Shown one piece after another: positions 46,999-58,013 of a DNA stretch of 64,000 nucleotides. Under the pieces are notes generated by a model. That model did no database searches. It had not been told where the DNA came from and saw nothing but the letters and a program-made list of their open reading frames with translations. A program made the translations under genes and the position numbers. The DNA lies in the NCBI GenBank assembly GCA_024364735.1, contig JAGFNQ010004724.1:420385-484384 (forward strand), in the 5' to 3' direction. Origin of the DNA: Boesenbergia rotunda (taxonomy: Eukaryota; Streptophyta; Magnoliopsida; Zingiberales; Zingiberaceae). The stretch's first letter is position 1, and each line of letters starts with the position of its first letter.

Positions 46999-47246
46999 AT
47001 TTAATTTTTACAGCTCAATTGGTATCAGGATTCATAAACTTTAGTACTTAGCCTGGAGGTCTAGAGTTCGAATCCTGAGGAAGGCAAAAATCCACTGGCC
47101 AGGGGTGGGAAGTACTTGTGAGTAACGACCGCCCAAGAGGTCGCCAAAGGGGCCGCCAAATGAGATTTGGCCGCCCAAGGGGCCGAGGTCCGCCAAGTGG
47201 GCCGCCAGTTGGGCCGCCCAAGGGGCCAAGGGGTCGGGTCGTTACA
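46999..47246 (+). other. 3' tail of element C (248 bp) with a tRNA-like module
   Basis: It has the same composition as the tail of A: ACAGCTCAATTGG (box A-like, 47010-47022), GAGTTCGAATCC (box B-like, 47064-47075), GC-rich CCGCCAAG-type repeats, and GGGTCGGGTCGTTACA at the end. It starts with ATTTAATTT, which also follows the 5' LTR, then departs from the primer site sequence. Confidence 0.68.
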
Positions 47247-47262
47247 TTGTACAGCAAGTATT

Positions 47263-49048
47263 TGTTAGGATGTATACTAAAAGCCTTGCTTTTATATAAA
47301 CATTTACATTTTGAAAGAGAATCACATGATCACTGTTTGTATATTGTCTAATACTTTACATTGTAGATAACATGGTGTGTGATGTTACACAGAAGATCAT
47401 GTTATCAGTCACTTGTAAAGTATAAGTAAAGGCTCAAAATCGAGATGGATTTGGACAAACCATCGGGATGGTTGTAGTATAATTTGGTATTGGTTTATCT
47501 TGATCATAAAATTACACTAGTACATTTTGTGTGTATTGAGCAGGATCGACATAGAGATGATTCAATTTATACTAACGTTATAATTGAATCAGACCTCAGT
47601 TATTATGGAGTTCATGCTCTTAATCTCGATATAATAACGGGCACATGTACTTAATATTTATTTCTTTGATTTACCAATGGGTGAGATTTATTTGTTAAAT
47701 CGATAGGCCCGGTAAGTTGAAAAATAATATTATTTACATGGTGTGCTATTGATTATAGAAGGAAACCGTGTCATGGTGATTCAGATTGATGATGCCCTCT
47801 TGAGGAGCTCATAAAGTTCATCATGTTAAATCCTGTAGGTGGACTTGGTCCGATATGATGATAAGGTTGAGTGGTACTACTCAAGGAGTTAGATGTTAAT
47901 TAATTAAATTATCAGTAATTTAATTAATTAACGAACATTCAATATCTTAAACACGGGGAGTTCTTATACTCATAATAGGTGTAGCCCATATTTAAATATG
48001 AGGGTTGGTGAGGTAGATCAACGGTGATCCTCTAGTAGAATGGATCATCATTAATGGATCGGGCCTTGATCCATTGGGAGGCTAAGACCCAACTCCTCCT
48101 CATGGTCCCTATTATAGCCTATATATACCCCATGGTGTCATGAGACCAAGGCATCCAATACATCCCAAGCAACCCTAAAACTCTCTCCCTCTCTCTCTCT
48201 TTCTCTCACCTAGGGTTGGCATCGGCTACAAGGAGGAAGAACGAAGTGGTGCAAGGGGAGAAGAAGAAGTGTCTTCATCTTCTCCTCTTCATCTTCATCT
48301 CTTCTCCTTCCTTACGTGCTCAACTTCAACAGGTTGAGAGGGGAAAAGAGTGGTCGGCGGTGCACCAACTCTTGGTGTTCGGCGCCGCAAGCAAGAGAAG
48401 GGAGAAGAGTGGTTAGGGTTTGGGTTGTTTCCTCTTCTTCTTCCTCGTCTTCTTCTTTCTCCCTTCTTTCCTTTGGCCGGCGCATCCATGAAGGTGGACT
48501 AGGGCCAGTGGCGCAAGGTGGAAGGTGGGAAGTGGACGACGTTGCAAGGAGGAAGGTGGTTCTACTTCCTTGGTGGCCGGTGTCAATAACCCTAGGGGCT
48601 AGTGTTTTGGCGCAAGTGGAAGTGGAAAAGAAGGGCGCCTTGGTAACTTCGATTCTTGGAAGATCATCTCCCACATGATGTCCAAGAAGGGGATAGGTCA
48701 TACAATAGAAGATCGCGACGTAAACAAGAGGTATAACCTTTTGCTTTGATTCCTCTCTTTTGATCTTGTTTTGATTGATTATTGTTCATCATTTCATGTT
48801 GATAATAATCTTGGACCCCGATGATAAACACAAAAATCGGCGATCCACTCATCGTCTATTCCGCAGCTAATCGGTTGGATGAGATTGATTGCTAGAACAA
48901 CATGTTTGTTCAAGCGGTCGCTTGAATCGGTTAGCACGATGATAAGACGGTAGTTTGGTATATTGTTTTCCATTCCGAATAAAAATTTTAATCCGTGGAT
49001 ATGGAGTGGTTTCCCATGCGCGACCCGGAATCTCCTCGGAACCCAACA
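47263..49048 (+). repeat. Element E 5' LTR (1786 bp)
   Basis: TGTTAGGATG...ACCCAACA. A TATATATA box lies near 48119-48126, followed by a C/T-rich leader. Open frames at 48216-48700 are chance frames within GAAGAA/CTTCTT-rich LTR sequence. Confidence 0.85.
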
Positions 49049-49050
49049 AT

Positions 49051-49062
49051 TGGTATCAAAGC
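49051..49062 (+). other. Element E primer binding site
   Basis: TGGTATCAAAGC, one mismatch to the initiator tRNA-Met complement, lies two bases after the LTR end. Confidence 0.85.
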
Positions 49063-50117
49063 CAATGGTTTCCGATTTTGTGTGTTTTGGATTCGGTTAC
49101 ATTTTTGCACTTATCATATAATTTATTTTACCAGATAATAGTAGGATGTGCGTATGCTAACTTTTTGGTTGCAGGCACGAGATCCGACTATTATGGCTAA
49201 ATATGTGTGTATGTGATTGTGTGTGCATGTGTGTAATATTATTTTAATCCTCGGGGTTAACGAGGCTAAATTTGGTATTTAATTTTTTGTAATCAAATAC
49301 GGTAATTGTTTAGCCGCATTTTTTGATTTACTTTCGATCTAGACTTGTTGTACACTCCTTTGTGAAGAATAAGATCGATGGATATAAATTAAAATATCAT
49401 TTTATCTCGGCTCGAAGATCCCTTCATGGTGGTTTGTGCATGGTGTAGGGAGGAGCATACGAGGTGGCGACACGACTGGAGGCATATTGATGACAAAAGC
49501 CATAATAGTTGAAAAAATTAGTTTTTCTTATTTATTGCTTTTAGTTTATATGTTTGTCGTGCATGCATGTGAAAATTCCTCAATTATAAATAACTAAGTA
49601 GGAGAGAGACTCTAAGAGTCCCATGACCTCCCTTACTAATTTGACATGTGATGCGAACAAGCTTGCGCATTGGCTCTGAGTGCGTTTCTCCATATCGGAT
49701 GAGCTTGTTTCGCGGATCACTAGGTCAGACATGGTTATAGAAAGTTATTTAGGTGCGTGTGATCTTCCCCATTGGAAGAGACATAATCCTAGATAATTAA
49801 CTTAGTATTGTGTAATGACGAACACATAGATGCAAATAATAGTATCCTCCCCATCGGAGTCACTGCTATTATTTGTAGGGCTGAAGAGGAACCAACTATT
49901 AATTTTATTTGTCAAAAAGTTAGGTTGACAAGATAATAAAATTAATGGGTAAAATCTCCTCTTACAAATGTAGAATCCGTATACATCCACACTATCGTGG
50001 CATGCGATATTCTCGGTGTTTTGAGGTGTTGGTTGATTTTAAAATTTATTATTTGAGGAATAAATATTTGTTGAAATCTAAAGTTTGTGATCATTGTGAT
50101 CCTCAGGAAATTTCAAA
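49063..50117 (+). other. Element E untranslated leader
   Basis: About 1 kb without a credible open frame. No RNA gene or regulatory element can be named. Confidence 0.5.
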
Positions 50118-51306
50118 ATGTCATTCAACCCACTAGCTATAATACTGAAAGAAAATAAACTCACGGGCCCTAACTATATCAGTTGGAAATGGAACATGGG
50201 CATTGTCCTAACTGCTGAGGAGTACAAATTTATACTTTTCGAGTTCTGCCCTAAAAAATCTAGTGAGAATTCTAATGAAGAGGAGAAGGAACGCTATAAG
50301 AGGTGGATTAAAGCAGATGAGGTGACGCGGTGTTATATTTTGGCTTTTATGTCAAATGTATTGCAATATCAGCATCAGGTTTTTTCCACTGTTTATGATA
50401 TGATGTTCAATCTCAAAGAACTCTTCGGACATCAGAATCGGGCCGCTAGGTAGGAGGTAATGAGGAACTTGATGACGACAACCATGATTGAGGGAGCACC
50501 CGTGAGGGATCATGTTCTCAAAATGATGGCGCATCTCAATGAGATGGAAGTCCTTGGAGCAGAGATCGATGGGGAAACATAGGTCGATATCATTCTCCAG
50601 TCTCTACCTAGGAGTTTTGAGCAGTTTCACCTGAACTTCAATATGAACAAATGTACATATTCGTTAGCGGAACTTCTGACAGAACTCCAGGCGGCAGAGG
50701 GGCTTTTTTGTCAAAGTGCTCATGCTTTGGTTGCTTAGAAGGTTTCTACTTCTAGGCCGAAAGGCAGGAAGAAGAAGAAACAAGGTGTGGCAAAGAAGGT
50801 AGGATCTCAGGGACTTCAGGATGGCGTGAAGAAGGCGAAAGGTAAGTGCTTCACGTGCAAGAAGATTGGATGCTGGAAGGCGGACTGTTCCCGTCGTCGG
50901 GAGAATAAAGGTATATCTTTTTGTTTAGTTGTTGAAACATGCTTAGCGGTGTTATCTACCGGTACCTAGTGTGTAGATACGGGAGCCACTGATCATGTCT
51001 GCAATTCCTTGCAGGGGTTTCAGGAAACCTACGACTAGCTAATGGAGATATTACCATCTACATGGGCAATGCTACGGAGGTAGCGGCTATTGCAGTGGGA
51101 GACATCTATTTATCTTTTGAGAGAAATAAAGTTTTGGTTTTTAGAAATTGCCTTTATGTACCTAGTTTTAGAAAGAACCGTGTTTCGATTTCTAAAATAA
51201 TAAAGGATGGGTATTCTATTTCTTTTAATGACAGAGTTGTTATAAAAAGGAATAGAGAGATTATCTGTTCAGGTGAATTGATTAGCAATTTGTACACTCT
51301 TAAATA
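50118..51306 (+). pseudogene. Element E gag and protease
   Basis: The ATG is at 50118 (M-S-F-N-P-L-A-I-I-L-K-E-N-K-L-T-G-P-N-Y), the N-terminus of plant copia gag (UBN2/DUF4219 type). The same frame is stopped by TAG at 50451, 50580, 50736 and 50967. The zinc knuckle reads C-F-T-C-K-K-I-G-C-W-K-A-D-C, with the expected histidine replaced by cysteine. The protease motif C-V-D-T-G-A-T-D-H-V-C follows near 50973, then frameshifts. The stretch 51062-51306 (Y-L-S-F-E-R-N-K-V-L ... C-L-Y-V-P) is the region after the protease. Confidence 0.82.
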
Positions 51307-51513
51307 AAAATCTCTCACGATGCAAATAGAAGTAAATAACTCATCGTCTAACCATAAGAGAAAAGAACCTTCGAAGATGAACCAAACATATCTTTGACAT
51401 CTAAGACTTGATCATATTAACCTTAGTAGGATTCAAAGGTTGATAGTCGATGGGCCCTTGGGTTCATTGGTAGTGGAAGACTTCCCAACCTGTGAATCTT
51501 GCTTGGAAGGTAG

Positions 51514-51930
51514 ATGACCAAGAGGCCTTTCATGACCAAGGGGTATAGAGCCAAAGATGTGTTGGAATTGGTTCATTCTGATTTGTGTGGTCCTATATCT
51601 ATCCAGGCTAGAGGTGACTTTGAATATTTCATCTCTTTTATAGACTATTATTTAAGGTATGGATACATTTACTTGATGCGCCGCAAGTTTGAATGCTTTG
51701 ATAAGTTCAAAGAATTCAAGGCTGATGTGGAGAATCATCAAGGTAAAAGTATCAAGACACTACGATCCGATCGTGGTGGTGAGTACCTCATGGAAGAGTT
51801 TAGGACTTACTTGTCAGAGGCTGGGATTCAATCCCAATTGTCTGCACCCGGTACACCCCAACAGAACGGTGTAGCAGAGCGAAGGAATAGGACTCTTATG
51901 GAGATGGTTAGTGATGAGTATGGCTTGACG
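51514..51930 (+). pseudogene. Element E integrase core, C-terminally truncated
   Basis: The frame carries H-S-D-L-C-G-P, then L-R-S-D-R-G-G-E-Y and Q-N-G-V-A-E-R-R-N-R-T-L, the three catalytic acidic residues of copia integrase. Homology is lost about 20 codons later, where an inverted LTR joins. The open frame continues into that LTR only by chance. Confidence 0.82.
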
Positions 51931-52522
51931 GATTTCCTAAGCGAATACTTGGTCGTCCTTGAGAGACCTCTCCATGTCCACGGATTAAAAATTAATCCGA
52001 ATGGAGGTCCATCTTCCAACGACCATCTCGTCATCGTATCGATTGGTTCAAATTACAACTTGGACAATCTCAAAGATCGAGCCTTGTAATTTGCCTAACC
52101 GTTCAATTGCGGAAAAGATAACGAGTGGATCACCGATTTTTGTGTTTAATATCGAGGTCCAATTAATTAATTATTAACCATGATTCAAAACCAAAATAAT
52201 TAATTAATACACATGAAATGATAAGACTAAAACAAAGGAGCCAAGGAAGAAAATTATACCTTCCTTTACTTCATAGTCTTCTACCTTATGTCCCTTGACG
52301 TCATGTGGGCGACGAGCTACGAGAACCATGATCACCAAGGCGCTCCAAAAGACCTCTTCTTCTCGCCTAGCAAAACTCTACTTCTAGGGTTTGGAACTGC
52401 CGACCTTCTTCCCCTTTCCTTGCTTCGTCGACCACCGAGAGCCTCCAAACCCTCGCCGGCCACAAGGAAGACCTAGGGAGGACCTTGAAGAAGAGGAAGA
52501 AGGAGAGAAAAGCACTCCTTCC
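51931..52522 (-). repeat. Inverted LTR fragment related to the element E LTR
   Basis: The reverse complement matches the 3' half of the E LTR with clear divergence: AACACAAAAATCGG, GATCCACTC, then CCGTGGACATGGAGAGG. It runs up to the insertion point of element D at 52523. It is a different family member, in opposite orientation. Confidence 0.7.
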
Positions 52523-53540
52523 TGTTGAGGCAATCTATGGTCCGGAGTGACCAAGTGTTTTGATGTTTGGGCAAAGGGTTTAAGTTAGATTTACCCTTGT
52601 GTTCTTATATGTGTATGCTGAGTGTGCAGGTTGTACAGGTTACACATATGGACTTGACTGGACGGTCTCGATACGGTGAAGGGTGACATGGAGACAAGCT
52701 GGAGGCTTATGTGCACCCGAGTGACCTTGGAGAACAGAGACGATGAGCTGATGGGCGCAGACTTCGAGACATGCATGAAAGATGGCATGGAGGCAAGTTG
52801 GAGGCTTGCGTGCATCCGAGGGACGGGAGCCGAAGATGAAGAGGGCGCGAAGGCAATAGTCGAGGCTGCCGATGAGGAGTTAGTCGAGTCGTGAGAGTAC
52901 GAGTGCTATGTGATTGTACTCGGGAAATCCTAGGATTCGAATGCGGAGTGAAATGTACTCGGGAAGAGTAACCTTAGGTGGGTGAGTAGACCAGTCGACT
53001 GGCCTGGGGGCAATCAACTGGTGAAACTCACAGAAGGATTTTGGTTGGGGACCAGTCGACTGCCCCCGGGGCAGTCGACTAGTAGCGGCTGGTGAGTTGG
53101 CTGAGAATTCGAACGTTGGGGTTGCAATGGTCGAATTTCAGTGGTACCAGTCGACTGCCCTTGGGAGCAGTCGACTGGTGGCGAGGGTTTCAGCCCGAGT
53201 CTTATTTAAAGAAGACTTCGTGGTGGCTGAGATTCTTGACGAATCTCGTCTTGGTTAAAGGCAAGATAGTAGTCCTTGTGCTCAGGTCTTCTAAAGGTGT
53301 TGTGGTGAGGTTTCTCCACCCACAAGGAGCGATGAGGACTAGCCGGTGGTTATTCGGGGAGTGATCCACCGACGGATTCTTGGATTAGTCACCCGTCCAG
53401 GGCGGATACCAAGTAAAACCGATTTGTTAGCGTTGTTTGTTTTCTTTATTATTGTTTCCACTGTGCAACTAACAACGTAGGTACAAGAAGAATCGAAGAA
53501 TCGCTATTCACCCCCTCTAACGTACGGAATCGATCTAATA
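52523..53540 (+). repeat. Element D 5' LTR (about 1018 bp)
   Basis: It starts TGTTGAGGCAATC, the same as the 3' LTR at 60193. Its end reads CTAATA before the primer site; the expected CCAACA with two C-to-T changes explains this. U3 holds CAGTCGACTG palindrome pairs at 52991-53179. The TATA-like ATTTAAAG lies between AGTCTT (53198-53203) and AAGACT (53212-53217) arms. Confidence 0.8.
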
Positions 53541-53542
53541 AT

Positions 53543-53554
53543 TGGTATCAGAGC
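53543..53554 (+). other. Element D primer binding site (initiator tRNA-Met)
   Basis: TGGTATCAGAGC lies two bases after the presumed LTR end. Confidence 0.92.
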
Positions 53555-53606
53555 GAGGACCGCTCTTGATTGGACTAACCGCCAAGAGAGCACACGCTAG
53601 AGGAAA

Positions 53607-54272
53607 ATGGAAGGAGAGGGTCCGCTAGGATGGGATATCCGGATTCCACCTTCGTACGACCGCGACGATTTCGCGTATTTGAAAGGTAAAATGTCATATT
53701 TTTCAATGACTAATATTGAAGATGGGATGTGTATAGAAATATGCTTCGATTCTCCCAAGGACAAAAAGGGGAGGACTCTTAAGAAGAAGAAGTTGACCTA
53801 GGAGTAAATTCATCAATCCGAAATCAATAACAAGGTAATCAAAATGTTAATCAATTTAATACCTAATGACATTTTGGATAGGATTGGTGAGTATAGGGAT
53901 GCTAAGGAATTGTGGAGCAAGCTAGTAGCGCTCCATGAAAACCCTACACGAGTAGAAGAAGAGCCAAAGGAAATGGATTCAGTGGACCAAGAAAAAGAAA
54001 AAGAAACGGAAGTGTCAACATCCGAAGAGGAAGAAGTGTCCACATCCTCAAGTAAAGGAGAAGAAGAGAGTGAGAGGGCATCCACCTCAAGAGAAGAAGA
54101 GGAAGCATCAACTTCAAGGATTTAGGGGGAGGAGAGACCCTCATCCATACAAGAGCAAGAAGAAACCTCAACCTCCACCAAAGCCAAGAGAAAGGAACAT
54201 ATCATATGCTTTGGGTGCAATGAAAAGGGACACTACAAGGATAAGTGTCCAAATGGTAAGAAAAAGGAGGTA
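53607..54272 (+). pseudogene. Element D gag, N-terminal part with first zinc knuckle
   Basis: The ATG at 53607 begins M-E-G-E-G-P-L-G-W-D-I-R-I-P-P-S-Y-D-R-D-D-F-A-Y, a copia gag N-terminus. Stops at 53799 (TAG), 53805 (TAA) and 54123 (TAG) lie in the same frame. Part of the core is missing between K-K-L-T and N-K-V-I-K-M-L. A very acidic Ser/Glu repeat region (about 53960-54120) precedes the knuckle C-F-G-C-N-E-K-G-H-Y-K-D-K-C (54207-54248). It is interrupted by a solo LTR at 54278. Confidence 0.78.
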
Positions 54273-54277
54273 CACTC

Positions 54278-55210
54278 TGTTGAGGCGATCGACCCTTAAA
54301 TGATTGGAAGATCATGATTTTGATGTGTGTGTGTGTGTGAATATGTTTAAGGTTAGAGTGTTATGCAGTATTTGATGTGTGTGATTGAGTTTGCAAGACT
54401 TGGAGAATCACACATGGTGGTCATATCCGAGGGACGAGAGCGAGGGAGGAGAGATCCAAGGGCAAGCCGGGAAGTGGACTTCAAGGGCACACGTGAAGGG
54501 TGGTATGGAGGCAAGCCAAGGGAAGGCTTGCGTGTGCATCCGAGGGACGATATCCAGAGGAAGAGGACTTCAAGAGGCGAGCCAAGGGAGCAAACCTAAA
54601 GGCATACATGAAGGAGAAGGTCCGGAGTGGCTGGGACTAAGCTGGGGGGCAGGACAATCGACTGCCCCAGGGGCAGTCGACTGCCAAAACTCATAGAGAG
54701 TTTTTTTGTCTCGGACCAGTCGACTGCCCCTAGGGCAGTTGACTGGTATACCTCGAAAACTAGCCGTTGGCTAGCAATTAATACTAGACCAGTTGACTGC
54801 CCTTGGGGCAGTCGACTGGTGCGAGGTTGGACAGACTGCGAGTTTGTCCTGTTCTCCTATAAAAGGAGAACCTTTTTGTACGTGAGCGGTACGGTTCCGT
54901 ACAATGTCGAAGTGCTGCTCATCTGAAGAGTGTCTTCTACTTCCTCTCTCTCATTACTGCATTCTGTAAATAGGAAGATCTACTGTAAAGGCTTCTCCGC
55001 CTGAAGGAGAGTTTTCTATTGTGAAAGTGGTGCTCGCGGCGTGGATCCTTGGATTAGTCACCCATCTGGGTGGATACCAAGTAAAAAATTTCATTGTTAG
55101 CATTGTTTTATTCATTTGCATATTATTGTTTCCGCTGCGCTAACGAAATTGTAGAGATCCAAATGAAAACTGCAATTCACCCCCCTTAGCACGCCAAAGA
55201 CAATCCATCA
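54278..55210 (+). repeat. D-family solo LTR (933 bp)
   Basis: TGTTGAGGCG...CCATCA is flanked by CACTC at 54273-54277 and 55211-55215. It is a diverged relative of D's LTR. It holds the CAGTCGACTG palindrome cluster (54655-54822). The TATA box TATAAAAG (54858-54865) lies in a 7-bp perfect inverted repeat, GTTCTCC and GGAGAAC. Confidence 0.88.
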
Positions 55211-55215
55211 CACTC

Positions 55216-56096
55216 TAAACCCATCTTAATTCATTTAAATTCTAACATGAGGTGTAGGGATGAAGAAGCTCAAGCTAAAAGAAAGAAGATAAGATGCTTC
55301 ACATGTGGAGAACTTGGGCATTATCACACAAAGTGTCCAAGGCGAGGAGAACTAAAGAAGATGGAGAATTTGAGAAGATGCGAGAAGGAGGAGAGAAAGA
55401 AAAGAAGCTTACAACAAGGAGGAACTTCAAGGGTATGAGAGGTAATCCCTAACTTTAAATTAAAATGCCATTCAAATTTGAGTTCCTCTGTCAATGTTAA
55501 AAATAGTGTTAGTTATTCCTTCATGCATGCTAGGATTAATGAAAACTGCTTATTTGTGCAAAATCATGATTTTAGATGCAATGATAGGACTAGGGATAAC
55601 AAGGTAGATCAAAACCCTAGGAAAAGCATTCATCATGGTAAATTTAGGACCTTTGTACCTAAGGATCAAGACACTAAGCCCAAGAAGGGAAGGAATGTGC
55701 CTAGAAAGGAGGGTAGGTCTAGGAATATCCAAAGTAGACATATGGACTCAAAGGTTCAAAATTTAGAAAGGGAGAATCAAGTCTTGAGGGCAAGACTTGA
55801 TAAATTAGAAAAGACCCTAGAAAAATTCAACGTTGGATCTAAGGGTCTAGATATGGTGTTGGGTAGTTTAAAATCCAACTATGATAGATTGGGTTTGGGA
55901 TACCGGTCTAAGACCTCCAAGGCCAACAAAAAGAAATATGCTGGGAAGACATATGATCATGGCTAGGAGGAGAAGTCTAAGGATGGCAAGGGGGTGTCAT
56001 CCAAAGGGAAAGAAAATGACTTAACCAAAGACAAGGTGTCCAAGGTTAAGAAGGTCAGATTTGTAGGCCAAGAATCACCGGGGGCTCACTGGTGAT
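55216..56096 (+). pseudogene. Element D gag, C-terminal part with second zinc knuckle and coiled coil
   Basis: It continues gag after the solo LTR: knuckle C-F-T-C-G-E-L-G-H-Y-H-T-K-C (about 55292), then a basic region (K-P-K-K-G-R-N) and a coiled-coil (L-E-R-E-N-Q-V-L-R-A-R-L-D-K-L-E-K), and the motif V-G-S-K-G-L-D-M-V-L-G-S ... L-G-L-G-Y shared with El1. The open stretch is 55478-55966, with stops on either side. Reading fades near 56096. Confidence 0.75.
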
Positions 56097-58013
56097 TAGG
56101 GGGAGCTCTAGAAGCCTTTAGGGTCCATGGTAAATGGATCTCAAGAGATTAGGTTTTTAGGAAGCCTAGGAAATTAAATGAATGTGTTAAAAGGTTGGAA
56201 GACTTGAGTAAGTCTTAAGCCTAGAGAATTGTCGCATTAAAAGGAGTTTTAGGAAGAAAAAGATGAAAATTAGAGTATATTTGATAAAATTAGGTTTTAA
56301 TGTGTGAATACTATATAATTCAATGGTAGAAATGAATTGCGATCAAGTATAAGAAGATACATTGAGGAGGAGTCACAATTAGGACTTTTGGGATAGGCTA
56401 AAATGATACACTTTAGAAAGAATAGAATTTCATGCAAATCTTGGGATATGGAGTATATTTGTTTGGAAACATATTTTTCCTAAGTATATATAGGCTTCAC
56501 AAATCTCCCTACAAAATTTCAGATTTTTCAGAGATTTGTAGAATTATTTAGGCATTACTGAAATTGGGCTGAAAAACCTGAAATTCAGGTATCAGTCGAC
56601 TGCCCTGGGGGCAGTCGACTGATCTCAGCCCAAAAACTTTCTATAAGAGTTTTCGCAGTCGACTGCCCAGGGGCAGTTGACTGATCCATTACGGTTAGAG
56701 AAAAATGGCTATTAGATGATAGAATGTGATGTCTAAATTAAGATCCTTGATTATATTCCTTGAATAATGGATTGCCTCATTGTTTAATGGTAATTGTATG
56801 AAATGAGGGTAAAAGGATATCATTGAATTCAAGGAGAACTAATGAGTGCTTAAGATTCATAGATGATATTGAATGATAAAGATGTGGAAGTTTCCCATAT
56901 GTATCTAGGATTAAGAGATAAAAAGGGGAAAACTTTCATCATATTGAGGATATGAATTAGGAAAGAATTAAGGACAATTCCTTGTAAAAATTGATGATGG
57001 TCAGAATTGGCAAACACAAGGAATTATAGATAGACTTTCAATTTGATACAAAATGACCATTAGAATTGTACCAAAAGTCAAGCACACTTGATATTTTCAT
57101 GGAATAATATTTTTCTAGGATAGGGTATATCCTAGCAAGTATGCTTGCAAACTCTTAAATTTTTCCAGATTTTCTAGAGGGTTCTAGGGTAGAAAACTTG
57201 GGTTGTTAAGTTAGGATTAAATTGACATGGTAAAGGATGTGGTGTTGGGTTGGGTATAACTCAACTTAGTGTTATGGTGTTAAGTTATGTAGAACTTGAC
57301 CTTGGTAAAATAAAAATTAGGAGAAGACATAGGTTATGGGGAGTGTTGCCTCCTAGTTGCCTTAATTTTCATAGAAAATTTTTGAGTTTTGTGTCAAACA
57401 TGGGAATGGTGATAGATACATTATGGAATGTATTTTTTCCAAGTAGGTATAGGTACCACAATGCTCTCCATGAAATTTGGAAATTTTTGGAGATTTGTGA
57501 AATTTCTAGACAATTCTGAAATTGGCGAGAAAAATTGATATTCATAGTATCAGTCGACTGACTTGGGGGGCAATCGACTGACCAGGGCTGATTTGTGTAT
57601 CAGCAGCTGGTTTGGGGTCCAAATGATGGAAAACGAGTGTATGGGGGGTTAGTACATATTGTTTATGATCATTAGGGATTAAAAGAACTAATAATTAGAA
57701 TATTGTTGGGTTCTTTTTTATGTTAGACAAAGGGGGAGAAGTGTTGGATTTAAGTTGGGAAACTAAACACTCCTTTGCGGGAAACCCTAGGTTTAGGGGG
57801 AGCTGAGATTAAGGGGGAGCATGGTTGCTCCATTCTTGGCGTAAGGGGAACCTTGGAGAGGTTCTTAAAAAGCCTTTGTAAGTCCAATATAAGGGAGCTT
57901 GGGAGAAGCTTTAAAAAGCCCGTTTTGTGGAAAATTCCTAACTTTGGGAAGTTAGGTGTGGAAATTCCTAACTTGGAGGGTTAGGTGTTGAAAATTCCTA
58001 ACTTGGAGGGTTA
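56097..58013 (+). other. Element D degenerate 3' region with an internal duplication
   Basis: No pol motifs. Two diverged copies of one block are seen at about 56430-56640 and 57410-57585, each ending in CAGTCGACTG palindromes. Near the right end (57930-58013) lie short hairpin units such as CCTAACTTTGGGAAGTTAGG and CCTAACTTGGAGGGTTAGG, which continue after the B-family solo LTR (60039-60080). Confidence 0.6.

Larger units (their letters stand above)
31801..47246 (+). mobile_element. Element C: A-related gypsy element with gag only, interrupted by G
   Basis: The 5' LTR is 31801-34624, the primer site 34633, gag 34849-36690, then a protease remnant and an immediate jump to the pre-LTR region near 37130. 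RT, RNase H and integrase are absent. The 3' LTR starts at 37244, is split by element G (39079-45899), resumes at 45900 and ends at 46998, followed by a 248-bp tail. Flanks (TATCT left, TTGTA right) do not form a target-site duplication, and the first 110-200 bp of the two LTRs are unlike each other, so C may be a recombinant of two elements. Confidence 0.8.
47263..51930 (+). mobile_element. Element E: truncated Ty1/copia retrotransposon
   Basis: A 5' LTR (47263-49048), primer site, long leader, gag, protease motif and integrase core lie in copia order. The element stops inside integrase near 51930, where an inverted related LTR begins. RT and RNase H are missing. Several CAG-to-TAG stops are present. 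The right-hand target duplication cannot be determined. Confidence 0.82.

Noticed and set aside
48216..48701. Overlapping frames up to 129 codons on both strands in the E LTR
   Set aside because: They derive from GAAGAA/CTTCTT-rich LTR leader sequence; no conserved domain, and frames on both strands compete.
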